NCBI RefSeq assembly: GCF_020882245.1
Contig: NC_083598.1
Location: 66,315,858-66,379,857, forward strand
DNA length: 64,000 nucleotides
Source of the DNA: Rhopalosiphum padi
Lineage: Eukaryota > Arthropoda > Insecta > Hemiptera > Aphididae
Reading direction: 5' to 3'
The notes below the pieces were generated by a model, which was given only the letters and a program-made list of their open reading frames with translations, was not told the origin of the DNA and did not search any database. Below, one piece after another: positions 38,930-51,441 of the stretch. A program made the translations under genes and the position numbers. Within the stretch, counting starts at the first letter, position 1. Every line of letters starts with the position of its first letter.

Positions 38930-40490
38930 TACTCGTCGTCTGGAAGGCACGGCATCGGACGAAACCAGAATTTAGTTCATTTGCAATTCACAGTTCAAAC
39001 GTCAGACACCACACAAGAGTAAATGGCTGCAGTCTACGAATTATAGCCGACATCAATGAGACCGAATACACCGACTCGCTGTTATTGTTATTAACCAAAA
39101 TCACCGGTAATCGTATATTATCATTATCGCAATACAATGATTTCGTGCATTGACGATACAGCAGTTGACGAACCGACGACGTACGTAAAATTATAGACCT
39201 TAGCTGAAGCCATCGGATAGGACGACAGAGAGAGCAGGTACCCCCGAGAAAGAGAGGAAGCACGGAGTCTGGCGATAAGTCACCAACGCGCGTTTTCCGG
39301 CATCCCGATGATGGTGTGACGAGTTCACGGGTGTCGCTTGCTCGGTTATGGACGCTTTATAGACGGCACCCGCCTTTTACAACCGCGCGGCCCGACTGCG
39401 ACACGGCGGCTGTATTATAAGCGGTACCGGAGTGGACAACGGTGCTACCTTATGAACGGCACCAATAGCAGTTATAGCAATCGTTATACTAATTTACGAG
39501 TGATCGACAATTTATCGTTACATAACAATGCGACCGACTGCTCGATGGACACGGAACGTCACGGATAACGGTATAGTTAGAGTGACAATGTACTGCATCG
39601 CGCGTACAAAGGTAAAATAACGACAAACGGTATAAAAGTTGGCGGGCGCCGACGGAACAGCCGGCGGCGAAGAAGCCGGACAACAACGATAAAAACATTA
39701 AAAACGTACTAGTGGCGTTTAACGTCGATAAGTGTTGCCGCGAAGCGGCGGTGGCACACTAGGACGCGTGTCCAAATAAAACCGTTCCGGTGTACGGCGT
39801 TTACCTGTCGCGACACGGCCGCCGGAGGCCGACGAACCGCCGAACGCAATCGAAGACGCATAAAAAACAATACGGTGACCGATAAAGCAGCCGATCAAAA
39901 TCGCAAATGGTATTTTGCGATCGGTCAAATAAAACGATGTCGGTGTCGGAGACGTCTCAACGACATATTGTTATACAACCGATGGTCAACATGTCTTTGA
40001 ATGCAGTGACACGGCGCGGTACTGAACGAGATCCATATATACACATATATATATATCCTGAGTGCAGCCGTGATGGTGTGACGAAATATATATATTTATT
40101 ATGTATCAAAATACTGTGGTGACATCACTGACCATCGGGTCACGGACTATAATATGTGATATTAACGTTAATTATACATTTATACGTCATTGATAACAAT
40201 AATAATAAGCACAACGGAACAATATTACAAGGTGACCGGCCGGCGTTATTTGCATTCACCAGACGCGCGATTTCGATGTGATGCGTCGTCCGGTAATAGT
40301 GAAATTGACGTAGGTATTCATAACGAAACTGATGCGCCACCAATAACACACGAGGTCGACTCACATATATATGTGATGGCAATGCAAATTATACAAACGT
40401 TAGACGAATGGCTAATGGTCGGACGGCCGTACATTTTACGCACCAAAACGATATACCTAATATGGTTTTGAGTGTACCAAACACTCGTCA
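38930..40490. other. GC-rich block with overlapping short open frames, unidentified
   Basis: About 1.5 kb is clearly richer in G+C than the surrounding DNA, with ORFs of 69-93 codons on both strands (for example 39338-39568 plus and 39719-39928 minus). I recognise none of them. The phrase gatggtgtgacga occurs twice (39309 and 40069). Overlapping open frames on both strands of GC-rich DNA are expected by chance. It could be an LTR or the body of an uncharacterised element; no host exon is supported. Confidence 0.3.
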
Positions 40491-43100
40491 CTAGGTCTAC
40501 GCACTAATTAATTTTTAATCATATGTAATATAATTTATTTTTTCAATATATATATAATAAAACTTTTAAACGATTATAATCTTCAAAAGACTTAATAACA
40601 TTCTTAATGAAGATATTCTTAACGTAATTGCTAAAACTTCGCGAAAATTAGATTTAGTATTGTAATTTTTTTTTTATATCAATGTTTATACTCAAAAAAA
40701 CTAAGTATAGCTAGTTTTCATAATAAAATGTCTTATGTTTATTAAAATAAAAGTTCTACTTTTCTATAACTGATTTTCAAAAACACCCCCCCCAAAACTT
40801 TTTTCTGCATACGTCCCTGTAAAACGGTATTAATTAGCGATCAAGAAAGATCTTTACGCACGCCGCATGCATTGTTATAAGGGGTTTAATTGTAATAAAA
40901 GGTTTATTTACACTTTTCACCCAGAAAATAGAAGACGATTTTGTGCTAATTTTAAAACAATTCACCCGTAAGTATCCTAATCTGAACTAATTTTTTACGA
41001 TTTTCTGATGCCAAAGCATCTCTATCACATAAATACAAATAATGGTTTTAAAGCGGGTTGAAGGTTAAAACCATATAATAGGTGAAATTTTTAATTTCCG
41101 GCGGCGAAACGGTAACAGCGTCACCTAGACCTAGAGTCTAGACCCTGGATAACTAGTGGATATGATGTAATGTATATAAATAAATGAATAATTTATTATT
41201 TGAATTGTCAAATAAAATATTCTATGTACCTATATACAATTAAATACCTAATAGAAAAATGTTTCAGTTTTCATACATCATGGACGTATAAAATAATACA
41301 TTTTTACACAGGGGCTAAACAAAATTACGAGTGAGCTATAGCTTTTAGCCCTCTCCATTCTACGCCTATGCGGCTATGCCCAGATAGAATCAGCGTGTTA
41401 CCGAGTATAACCATTCGACACTTTGATAATATAGGTAACAACTAATAATGTACCTATTAAAATTTTCCAAAATAATATTTTCATTTTTAAAACCTAATTT
41501 TTTTCTTATAAATATAATAAGAACCCCATATTATAATTTCAATATTTTTGGTTTGAAGGCATCTAATAATTTGGGGTCCCGAGACATATTATGCTCTAAT
41601 TGTCTAAATATCACCGTAAAATCCAGCCCTGGCTATATAAAGTATTTAACTTGATTTTTTAATTAATTTTAGCGAGTTTGGGGTTATTAAAAGTTCTAAA
41701 ACACAATAGGGTAGAATATACTTATTACGTAATGGTATTACCTAGTAACTTGCACTATCCAAACTATATGTTAGGTTTATTTCACGAGATGCAACAGATG
41801 GTATGCCTAATTTTCCTTTAAGTGTTTTTCTTTTCATATTATTTATAATCACACTATTTGTCTAATTGTGAAGAAGAAACAATACTTTTTGAATTTTCAT
41901 ACAAAAATTAAATTTTGAATTGATTTTATAAAAAATTACAAAAATCACATATCAACTTCTGCCATCTTAACACAGAACGGTATAGCACTTTTATTATGAT
42001 TAATATACTGCAAGCTTATCGATCAAGACCATACGAATATAATTATGTAGGGTCAGTGACATGTGTATTTCGAATTCAAAACTTCTTGAGCCTTGAATTT
42101 TCGATATAAAAATCATATCAGCTGAGTTTTAAATTATAATCTAAAAAAGCAAAAACATGAACGAGTGGTCAAGAAACACGAAATTACGAAGTTAAATTAG
42201 CTTCAAAATATACTGTAATCAGTGATGTTTATCTGCTATTTTCGTGAATTCAAAGCAAGATGTTTTAGCAGTCTTCCGGGAATACCAATTATCCAGACTG
42301 AGGCTTGTTTTCATAATACGATGTTGTAGTTTGAAGCATCAAGGTCGGAAGAATCGAGAATCTTTGAATATTATATTTATATATAATTATATTAATTCTT
42401 ATAACTTAAATACCTATTTACTATATATATACACAGCTTAACCAGTTTTATACACATACTTGAGCATACTAACACTGAAAATCATTAAAAAATATATTAA
42501 ATTTGAAAAACAACTTTATTTTACTTGCATATACATACGTATATGTTTTTCACCACTTACTTATACGTAGCATGCCCTTGGTTTGACGTATTATTGATTA
42601 GTTTATGGAGAGGGGCAGTTAAAAATTGCTTATAATATGCTGTGTATGATTCGTGCAAAACTTGTATTTCATTGTACTTAAAAAAACAATTTACATATTA
42701 TAACGTATAACAATTGACAAAGCGTACACCGATAAATACAGCGTACTCTCGATTATCCGCGGGCGGATTATCTTTAGTACCTAAAATGATTTATTTTTGT
42801 TACCTATAAATAGTATTAGATATGATAAATAATTTTCCATTAATTTATTTATATACTATTAATCAATAATCATTATAAATTTAATTATATCTAAACTATT
42901 TTAATTCTTAGTCTCACACATATTATTATACATCACGATTAAAAACATTTTTAGTGATTTTGCCGTCAATATAATAATAATAGTCGTTAATATCGTAAAA
43001 AATTGACTGTTCTATACCTACTCAAAACACAAAACTGCAGTTTATTGTTTATTCATAAAAATAATTTAAACATATTTATATTTTGATTTAAAACATCTAT

Positions 43101-43772
43101 TAAAAATAACCCTAGAAATTTAATCTTCGAAAAAATAACCATGAAAAAACTAACCCCGTATGAGATTTTGCAAAATTAATAAAAATATGTGCAATTGGGG
43201 ACAATGGTTAATATTTAGTTATTATGATAGTGTATGTTTCTAAAATATTATTGACTAATAATATTAAAGTTTGTATATTTTTGCATAAAGTAAAATTGTT
43301 ATGTCCCCACAAATAATGTTAAATTAGGATTCAATGATAGATTATAGTATATGATAGAAAAAAAATCAGAACGGTGATGGTTTATCTGTCATATCGATCA
43401 GACTGAAATCATTTTTCTAATTGTTTTTTCAATTGATTTGTATAACATTTTTACATATTAGGTACCTAAGGTATTATGAAAAAAATATAAAAATTAAAAT
43501 GATAAAACGTAACCTTTACAATATTGGTAGACCACTAATGTAGATTTCTTCAAAATATTTAAATAACTTCTCGGCACCAAAAGGAATATTTAATTTAAAA
43601 TTTTTAACTATTAATATTCATGAAATCACTATTATAATAATTAATAATTAAATATTTATCATTGTCTCCATTTGCTCCCGTTTTTTTTTAATTCTGCAAA
43701 ATATCATAGGTATGGGGTTATTTTTTCACGGAGTTATTTTTTTGGGGACTAAATTGCTGGTGTTATTTTTTC
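43101..43772. repeat. Inverted-repeat element with ttattttttc-type subrepeats
   Basis: Arm 43101-43228 and arm 43640-43772 are diverged reverse complements. Each carries several copies of aaaaaataacc (ggttatttttt), and both contain attttgca(a/g)aatta. The internal 410 bp is AT-rich and non-coding. A related tract with ccgtgagttttattttcc occurs at about 45110-45160. Confidence 0.5.
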
Positions 43773-44421
43773 ACGATACCGACAAAAAGATCAGGGTCAC
43801 TGCCTTCGATCTGTCATCAAGACTAAGCCAATCAATCGATGTATACTATATGTAAAAGGCAGTGTCGTAGAAATCACTGGTGCAGCCGGTGCAGGCGGTG
43901 CATTGAACCTGCGCACTTGATCTTGAAAGGGCCCTACCGATTACTTGATAATGTAACCAAAAATATTTAATACAACAAAGAAAAAATAAAATAATGTGAT
44001 TTATAATATTATGAGATGATGAATAATAGAATGATCTTTTTAGTTATTTTGTAGGTAGCAAGGGCGTATTTGAGGGGAGGCGAAGTGGGAATTTGTCCTC
44101 TTCCCAGGTTAGGTTAGGTTACGTATTTTTTTCTATATAATACATGAATTAGTAATTTATTTAAAAAAATGTCCGTTTTATATTGATCGTAAATCGTAAA
44201 TCGTAATGATATCATACTAAACATAATAAGAATTGTATGCCTATTTAGGTAATAAACTGTAAATTATTTTTAGTTTGTATAGAAAATTAATTTCACCCTC
44301 TCCCCTCCCAGGAGACGGAAAAACTGACCACAGAAAAAAACCCAAGAAAATAAAAGTGGGAGCATTATAATTTTTGAAAAATATAGTTGATTGTTGATTA
44401 TACAATATAAATAAATATATA

Positions 44422-44580
44422 TAAATTTCAATTTTATTACCCAACTAACATTTTGACTGGTTTAAATAAAGTAAAGTTTACTTACTTTATACTGATATAA
44501 AGAATATAGATATCAGCAATATAAATTAAATTAAATGTCAAAATGCTTATCAAAGGTTGGGTAATAAAAATGAAATTTAT
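44422..44580. repeat. Short hairpin repeat
   Basis: The left arm holds atttcaattttattacccaa and cattttgac. The right arm holds gtcaaaatg and ttgggtaataaaaatgaaat. They are reverse complements enclosing an AT-rich centre. It is probably a small fold-back MITE. Confidence 0.5.
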
Positions 44581-46626
44581 TGACAGGGTAAAATATTACC
44601 ATGTGTCAATATTAAACACATTTGATTGTAGAAATCCAGCTGGAGTAAGCTTGGTGTTGAAATACTATTATCAAAAAGTTAAACACATTTAAGCAAAATC
44701 AACAACACTTATTAATTAATCATTAATAATCATTTACTTGGATTGATTTAACTCATTTATTGATTTAAGATAACAATTAAATGGTGTCAAAACGATAACA
44801 ATCAATAGTTAGTACAACATGATTTCGACATTAAACCTATTTTAAATATAACTTATTGTTGAACTATAAGATTAATTCAGCTACACACTGGTATTACCTT
44901 AACTACCCAAATCACTAATACATATTCCGTTAATGATAAATCAACTACAAATTTCTATGTGTGTATATGTATGTATAATTTAATAAAGTATGTACCAAGT
45001 ATACAGTATATATGTAGTATGTACTAAGTATAGTATATTTTACTTTTATGTATATTATTTAAAATATGTATCAATAAATAAATGTATTAAAATATTTATA
45101 TTTAATTTTTTTGGGCTTTTTTCCGTGAGTTTTATTTTCCGTGGTCATTTTTTCCGCGATTCCCCCTCTCATGGTTTTAACTCAAATACACCTTTGGTAG
45201 ATAGACGCGTAGACGGTAATAGTTATATATATAGTGTTGATACTTCGTTAGCTTAGAGACGCGAGTTCGACCTAACCTAATACAATTAGTATTAATAATA
45301 CTGATATCTGACTTATGACAAATATAATTTTGATAATTATTTATTATTATTATTATTATTTTAAAGCAAAATTTAAATTTGACGTTTTTTTATAAAGATT
45401 GTTATAGATATTTATCAATGTTTTTATACCAAGTAGTATTAAAAAAAATATGTTGTTGCCATCATACCCTAACCTACAGGCTATAATTATTAATAATTGT
45501 ACCTACCTATTTCAATTAATTTTTTTTTTTAAATTTGTACAAAATAAAATTTAAATTATGTATTAGTTTTTATAATATTATAATATCATGTATTTTGTTT
45601 TAATTGTGTATGCGTGTACTGTGTATAGATATGAATATAATATAATACAATCATTAACGTAAGTAATTTTAAACAGTGAATACCTAATATAATCTAGTTA
45701 TTATTATAATGTACGTCATAACGTTTTAGATGTTAACTTATTAAAATTCTTTGATATTACATATTATTTATATTAAATTATATAAAACTTGTGTAAATTT
45801 ATTTATCTCTATATATTTATTCTAGTACATATACTTATTTGTAAATGGTGCACTATAAATGGCTATTTAATTAAGTAATTACAATTTACAGGTACATTTT
45901 GACCGTTTGATATCTACTTTTATGTTTAACAAAATGGCATACCAAATATCAAAATGAACTAATATAATTTTATGTTAGAATAAACACATTTTATGGGCAA
46001 AAGCGCATTTAAAAAAACCAAAACTAAAATGTTTTAGGAGTCTTTGCAGTTTGCAGTGACTAAGGAGCCTCACCAATAAGTAATAACGTTTAAATTTATT
46101 GGGCATTGAGACCAATTTACATCTGGGCACACAAATATCTAACTGGTAAAGGGGGTACCGTCTTTTACCATTAAAAAGACCGTAGTCACTAAAATGTTAA
46201 ATGTTTATAAGACAAAATAAACAATTAATGTGATAAATGTTTAAAATTAATTTTCTAAATTTACAACATATACTTAACATAGGTACATCGTAGTGGGAAA
46301 CAATCTGTCTCCCACCTTTTTTTCGAAATAATGATCATAATTTTAGTTGTTTGGTAGGTACTTCAACCAATACCATCTGAACCATTATTAATATAAAACT
46401 CCTGCCTAACAGTTGTATAATATTATCATTGGTTAATATATCCCTAAAAATACAAAAATAATAATTTTATAAGCAATATACACATGTTATTTTTTGATAA
46501 TCATTCAAAATTGTATAATGAATAGTATTTTTTTTTTCGTGAATAATTTACCATAACATAATAGTAGGTAGATAAATATTTCGTAAATAACCTGTTAATA
46601 TCATAATATTATTTTCGTCACCAGTC

Positions 46627-49600
46627 ATGAAGTCAACAAATACTTTTAATCTGGTTATATATTCATGCTTCATATTGGGTATGTATGTTTAAATATTATA
46701 AACGCAGTGTATGTTAATATTATTTAAGTTAGAATTTTAAGAGTTCCTGTTTAAAAATCAAAATTAAAAGTTATTTATTACTACATACTAATATTATAAT
46801 TTATTATAATCTATGACATATATAATCACATATTATAGAATTCTTTGAGTATATATAAAATAGAGATTCCTTAAAAACTGAAGTATCGTCCTGGTTAATT
46901 TAGAGTTTTCATAAATAATATTTTAGTGTAATTTTAAGCATTAATAAAACTATAAACTATGTTGTATAAATTCTAATCTAATTTCTATATTTTTATTAAA
47001 ATAATGTTGAGGTTTAAATGACGACCATAACTTTTCAATTATAAATTAAGCAGATGATTTTTTTAAATGTTGATAGACGTATCTAAGTATCTGAATTTCA
47101 ATTTGAATGAGTAGTCTTTGAGGTTGAGGTACCTATTAAAATGTACGTATACATTGTGAATAATAACAGTTAAATGCGGTATTACCAAAATATAAAATAT
47201 ATATAATATTGATTAAATAGAGTATTTCTTATACTCGGAAAATGGTTACAAATTATAGAATGTTTATAGATTAATATTAATTAAGTACCTCAATTTTCAA
47301 ATCATCATAGCCCCTATATTTTCCAAACCTATTATCATGAACCTATTACCCTTAGTATACATAGTTAAATAACTCAAAAATTATTTGTTTGAGTTTAAAG
47401 AAAATATATATTAATCATCAAACAATAGTTTTTTTACTCTATACGAAAATTAATTATTCTATACGAATTATAATTTATAATAATTAATTATTTTAGGAAC
47501 GGTCGTTTTGTGTGATAGAGAATTAAAAAAACGACAAACAAAATCTTGCAATGAGTAAGTATAATAATTAATAACTATTGATTTTATGTATGATGATTTA
47601 ACTTTTAAATATATTTTTAAGCACCTAAACATTATAACTAAGTTAAGAATCTTAATTATTATCAAATCTTTTATTTAAGTTGTTTAAAAAAATAACGTTT
47701 CTATTCGCCTTTTATAATTATTATTATATATATAAATATAGATAAACATTTATTCTAAACAATACATTTATGAATGTACCACGTGTGTATAAAACACAGA
47801 TTTAGGTACCAATAGTATCATACAAGATTAATTAATTATAGAATAAATATTATCCTTAACATACTTAGTTTTTTTCTTCTAGAAAAATAGAATACACTTG
47901 TGGATCCGGCCAATGCATTGATATCACATCTATTTGTGATGGATTACGAGATTGCATTGACGGATCTGATGAAACAAAAGTTCTATGTGGATCGAACATG
48001 TGAGTTGATTATGGTTGAAAATATAAACATATGTTTAATAAAACTATTATATAATAATTAATATTAATATTTTACATTGACATTTAAAGGTGTCCAACAT
48101 ATGCATTCAAGTGCACATACGGTGCTTGTATAAATGTGGAAAGTATATGTGATGGTGTAGAACAGTGTCTTGACGGTTCTGACGAGAAAGGATGTACCGA
48201 TTTAATTTCACCACCAGTAACTATAGGCTCTGTAGAAAACTCTGAAAATATTACAATGGTATCGGCAACTACAGAATCGTCTACTATATCGACATCTACA
48301 GTATCGACAACTAGGACTACTTCATTTCCTACAGTAATTGCACTAAGCAGACCAAACAATCCGATGGAATATTCTTCCAAACAAAAGTACTTGCACTTGA
48401 ATTTTTGACCTATGCATATTAATTATTAAAATGTCAATATTACGAATATTTCAAGGAATTTAAGTGTTATAAAAAGATACTTAAATTATTTATGTTTATT
48501 TTTATGTAGACACAAAATACTTGTTTAATGAAATGGTTTAACATATCATTATTACGTTAATTTTGTCTTTAGCAAAACTTGCGTGATACCAAACACCGAA
48601 GGAACCAAGCACTTTTATAAGGATTCAATTGAAAACGTTCCTGTTTCGAATGGGGCTGTTGTTGATCCTTATCGCATAGTTGAAGTAGACTGCGAAGAAG
48701 GATATTATAAAATTATTCCGTACAAATTTATGGTTTGTTCTGAGTCTGGACAATGGAAGCCATTTGTTTCTAATGAATTGTGTTTGAGTAAGAACTGTAT
48801 AATTGTATTAATTTGCTCCATATAAAAAAATAATAATTAAGACAATAAAAGACATGTAGATAAATATCAATTATATTAGACGATATCAAATTTACAATTA
48901 ATAATTTAATATTTTCCCTATGTTACTAGAAAAATGTCCTCCTATGGTATCAGATATATTAGATATTAAATGTTCACTGAATGGATATAATGTAAATTGT
49001 TCAACACCATCAGAACCTGGTACTATATTAACACAATCGTGTAAAGTCATGAATTCACATCATTCATCAAAAGGACATGAAATAACGAGTACTTCTAAAG
49101 AGTTGCTTTGTCTTAAAAATGCAGAATGGAATGGACAACTACTAACTAGTTGTACATCACGTAATTAAAATATAATACATTTTCATACAGTATACTTTAA
49201 TACTGACTTTGCATAAGACAGATTGAAAATTTTGAAGCTCAGTAATTTAGATTTAGATTTTTATAGTTAAATTATTTCCGTACATATAATACTTATTTAG
49301 CTTAATTTTTATACTTAAATTTATATATTTTCAAACTGTCAATATTTATTTTTAGTTTTTAAGTTTAATTTTTGTCTAGGATTATCAGAATAGTAATTTG
49401 TGTATTAATCTTATACTTCTACAGATAAAGAATTAATCTCAAATAAAATGAAAGAATCATCTGTAACAGCACCTTGGAATGTAGAAATATATAAAATTAA
49501 TAACGATGGTTATTATTACCGAACATGTGGAGGAACACTGATTGCTCCAAATTTAGTTATCTCTGGTAAAAATTATATTAAACAACATTAAATAAATACA

Positions 49601-51441
49601 TATTTAGTAAAAAATAAATTTTAATTTTTTTGTAGCTGCTCATTGTTTTTGGAAAAAGGGATTAAGGAGGACAATTATAACAAATGAAAACAATATTATT
49701 AAAATTGCCGTCGGAAAAGAAACTAATCATTTTTCTGTGATAGACAATAAATATACACAGTTTATAGACGTAAATAATTAATATAAATAATATGAAAACT
49801 GATAATTAATACATTAACTAAAAATATTATTATTATTATAATAAAATCTTTAAATTTTTAGATAAAATCAATTTATCTTAAGGAACGTTATGATGGCTCA
49901 AATGGAATGTATGCTGATGACATTTCTATAATTGTGTTAGCAACCAACATTGCCTTTAGTAATGGTGTTTTGCCCGCTTCTATCGATTGGTCATCAAAAT
50001 ATTCACTTTCTAATGGAGATTTAGGAAAGGTAAAAACCTTGTTTACAAATTACTCACCGTCTAATATTGTGATTTTTTTAAGATAGTTAACATCATATTT
50101 AGCATAGATATGTGTACATTTATATTCGTAATTCCAGAAGAAACTAAAAATTACATCTACATTATTTAAATTGCTTAAATAATATTAAGACATTCATTTA
50201 TCAATAAAAACTACTTAATAATAACCTCTTTTATTACCTACATACTTTAGTGGTAGTAGTGGTACCTATTTTGGTAACCTATATAGTAATCTTAAATCTA
50301 TATTGCTGTCATCATCATTAAATTTCCTTATTGTGCAATAATAACTCAAAAACAAAATAGATTATACAAATATGCTATCTATTCGAATATTTAAAACAAT
50401 TTTTTAACTAACTACTTGTTAATCCTAGGTTTTATAAACCTTGGATTGCTTAGTTATTCTTAAGTTAGTTACCTTTTTTTTTTTATGAATGTGTAATAAT
50501 TGACTGTTGATTATTAATAGGTACCTACATAGTTATATTTTCAATAACATAATATTCAAATAGTAACATATTATCAAAAGTAATTGGATATTAACATTAA
50601 ATTTTATTCATCTACTTCTATAGATAAATAGATAATATTATATGTGTATATATGCTCATATAATAAAGTTTATTATTATTTATTTTAAAAAGTATGAGTG
50701 GTACAACCACTGTGTTTATTAATTTATTATATCTAATTTTATACCATCTTAATAAATATTGTAAAAATCTTATGTTTTTTAGATGTTTGGTTTGGGAATC
50801 AATAATACTTGTACTGGAGAAGATAAATCGATATTAAAATTATATACTTTATCATATATTGACCATAGGACATGTCGGCAAATGTACAGAAATGGATTTG
50901 AAAATTACATTACCAGAGATAAAGTTTGCACTGATTATAAATTAGGTAATAAAACACTTATGGTTTTTATAGCTTAGTGGTGTATTTACCGCGGGGGAAG
51001 GGGTTGTTTTCTTTTTTTAATTATTCATAGTGTTTATAATCATAAAATATGAGTATCTTTAATTATAAGAACGTATATGACCGAGTTAAAAAATATTAAA
51101 TACATTATTATTTATTATACATAGTACCTACCTATCTTGTCTAGAGAAAATTATAAAGGTACAATGTAATTTATGTTTTTGTTTAATGTGCATAAACTAA
51201 AAAATAAACGTATTAATATATTTTTAAAACTTAAGTTGCAGGAGAAAAAAATCTTTTAGGTTTTGGCGGTTCGGGCTTAATATTTGAACACTATGAACAC
51301 AATATGCCTGTACAATTTTTAACTGGAGTACTTAGTATCAAGGATTTAAATTCAATGAAATCAGTAGCAGTATTTACAAGTATAAAACATCACATACATT
51401 GGATTCGTAATATTTATTTAAATCATGTAAGTGTACCATAA
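46627..51441 (+). CDS. ModSP paralog C, serine protease homolog lacking the catalytic serine
   Basis: Eleven exons: 46627-46678, 47497-47554, 47883-47999, 48090-48386, 48573-48787, 48930-49160, 49425-49565, 49636-49769, 49862-50029, 50783-50945, 51242-51441. They give 591 residues, fully open. Order: signal peptide, two LDLa modules (EYTCGSGQCIDITSICDG, most like LDLa 3 of paralog A, and FKCTYGACINVESICDG), a Ser/Thr-rich mucin-like linker (TTESSTISTSTVSTTRTT), CCP, wonton-type module, S1-like domain. His373 (SAAHC) and Asp435 (ADDISII) are kept. The serine loop reads LLGFGGSG, with Phe533 for Asp194 and Gly534 for Ser195. VVGWG has become MFGLG. The cysteine before the protease domain and its partner (Ser in LPASIDW) are both gone. 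It is probably a non-catalytic binding protein in the same extracellular cascade. Confidence 0.9.

Larger units (their letters stand above)
36178..46626. other. Intergenic spacer between ModSP-B and ModSP-C
   Basis: About 10.4 kb with no gene I can support. It holds an inverted repeat with arms 36655-36816 and 38349-38496, a nested hAT-like MITE (37175-37431), a GC-rich block (38930-40490), an inverted repeat with arms 43101-43228 and 43640-43772, and a small hairpin at 44422-44580. Scattered transposon-type ends also occur (for example 41580-41640 and 43866). The stretches 40500-43100 and 44600-46600 are otherwise AT-rich and unremarkable. The last few hundred bases should hold the paralog C promoter. 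Confidence 0.45.

Noticed and set aside
42738..42770. Tigger-like end CAGCGTACTCTCGATTATCC preceded by TA
   Set aside because: No matching inverted end was found downstream, so no element could be delimited.
44105..44122. Run of GTTAG units resembling the insect telomere repeat TTAGG
   Set aside because: Only about three units. Short runs also occur at 37626 and 45265, so this is too little to call interstitial telomeric DNA.
45225..45275. tRNA/SINE-like promoter boxes (gcttagagacgcgagttcgacc)
   Set aside because: The B-box match is imperfect and no cloverleaf or A-rich tail could be drawn.
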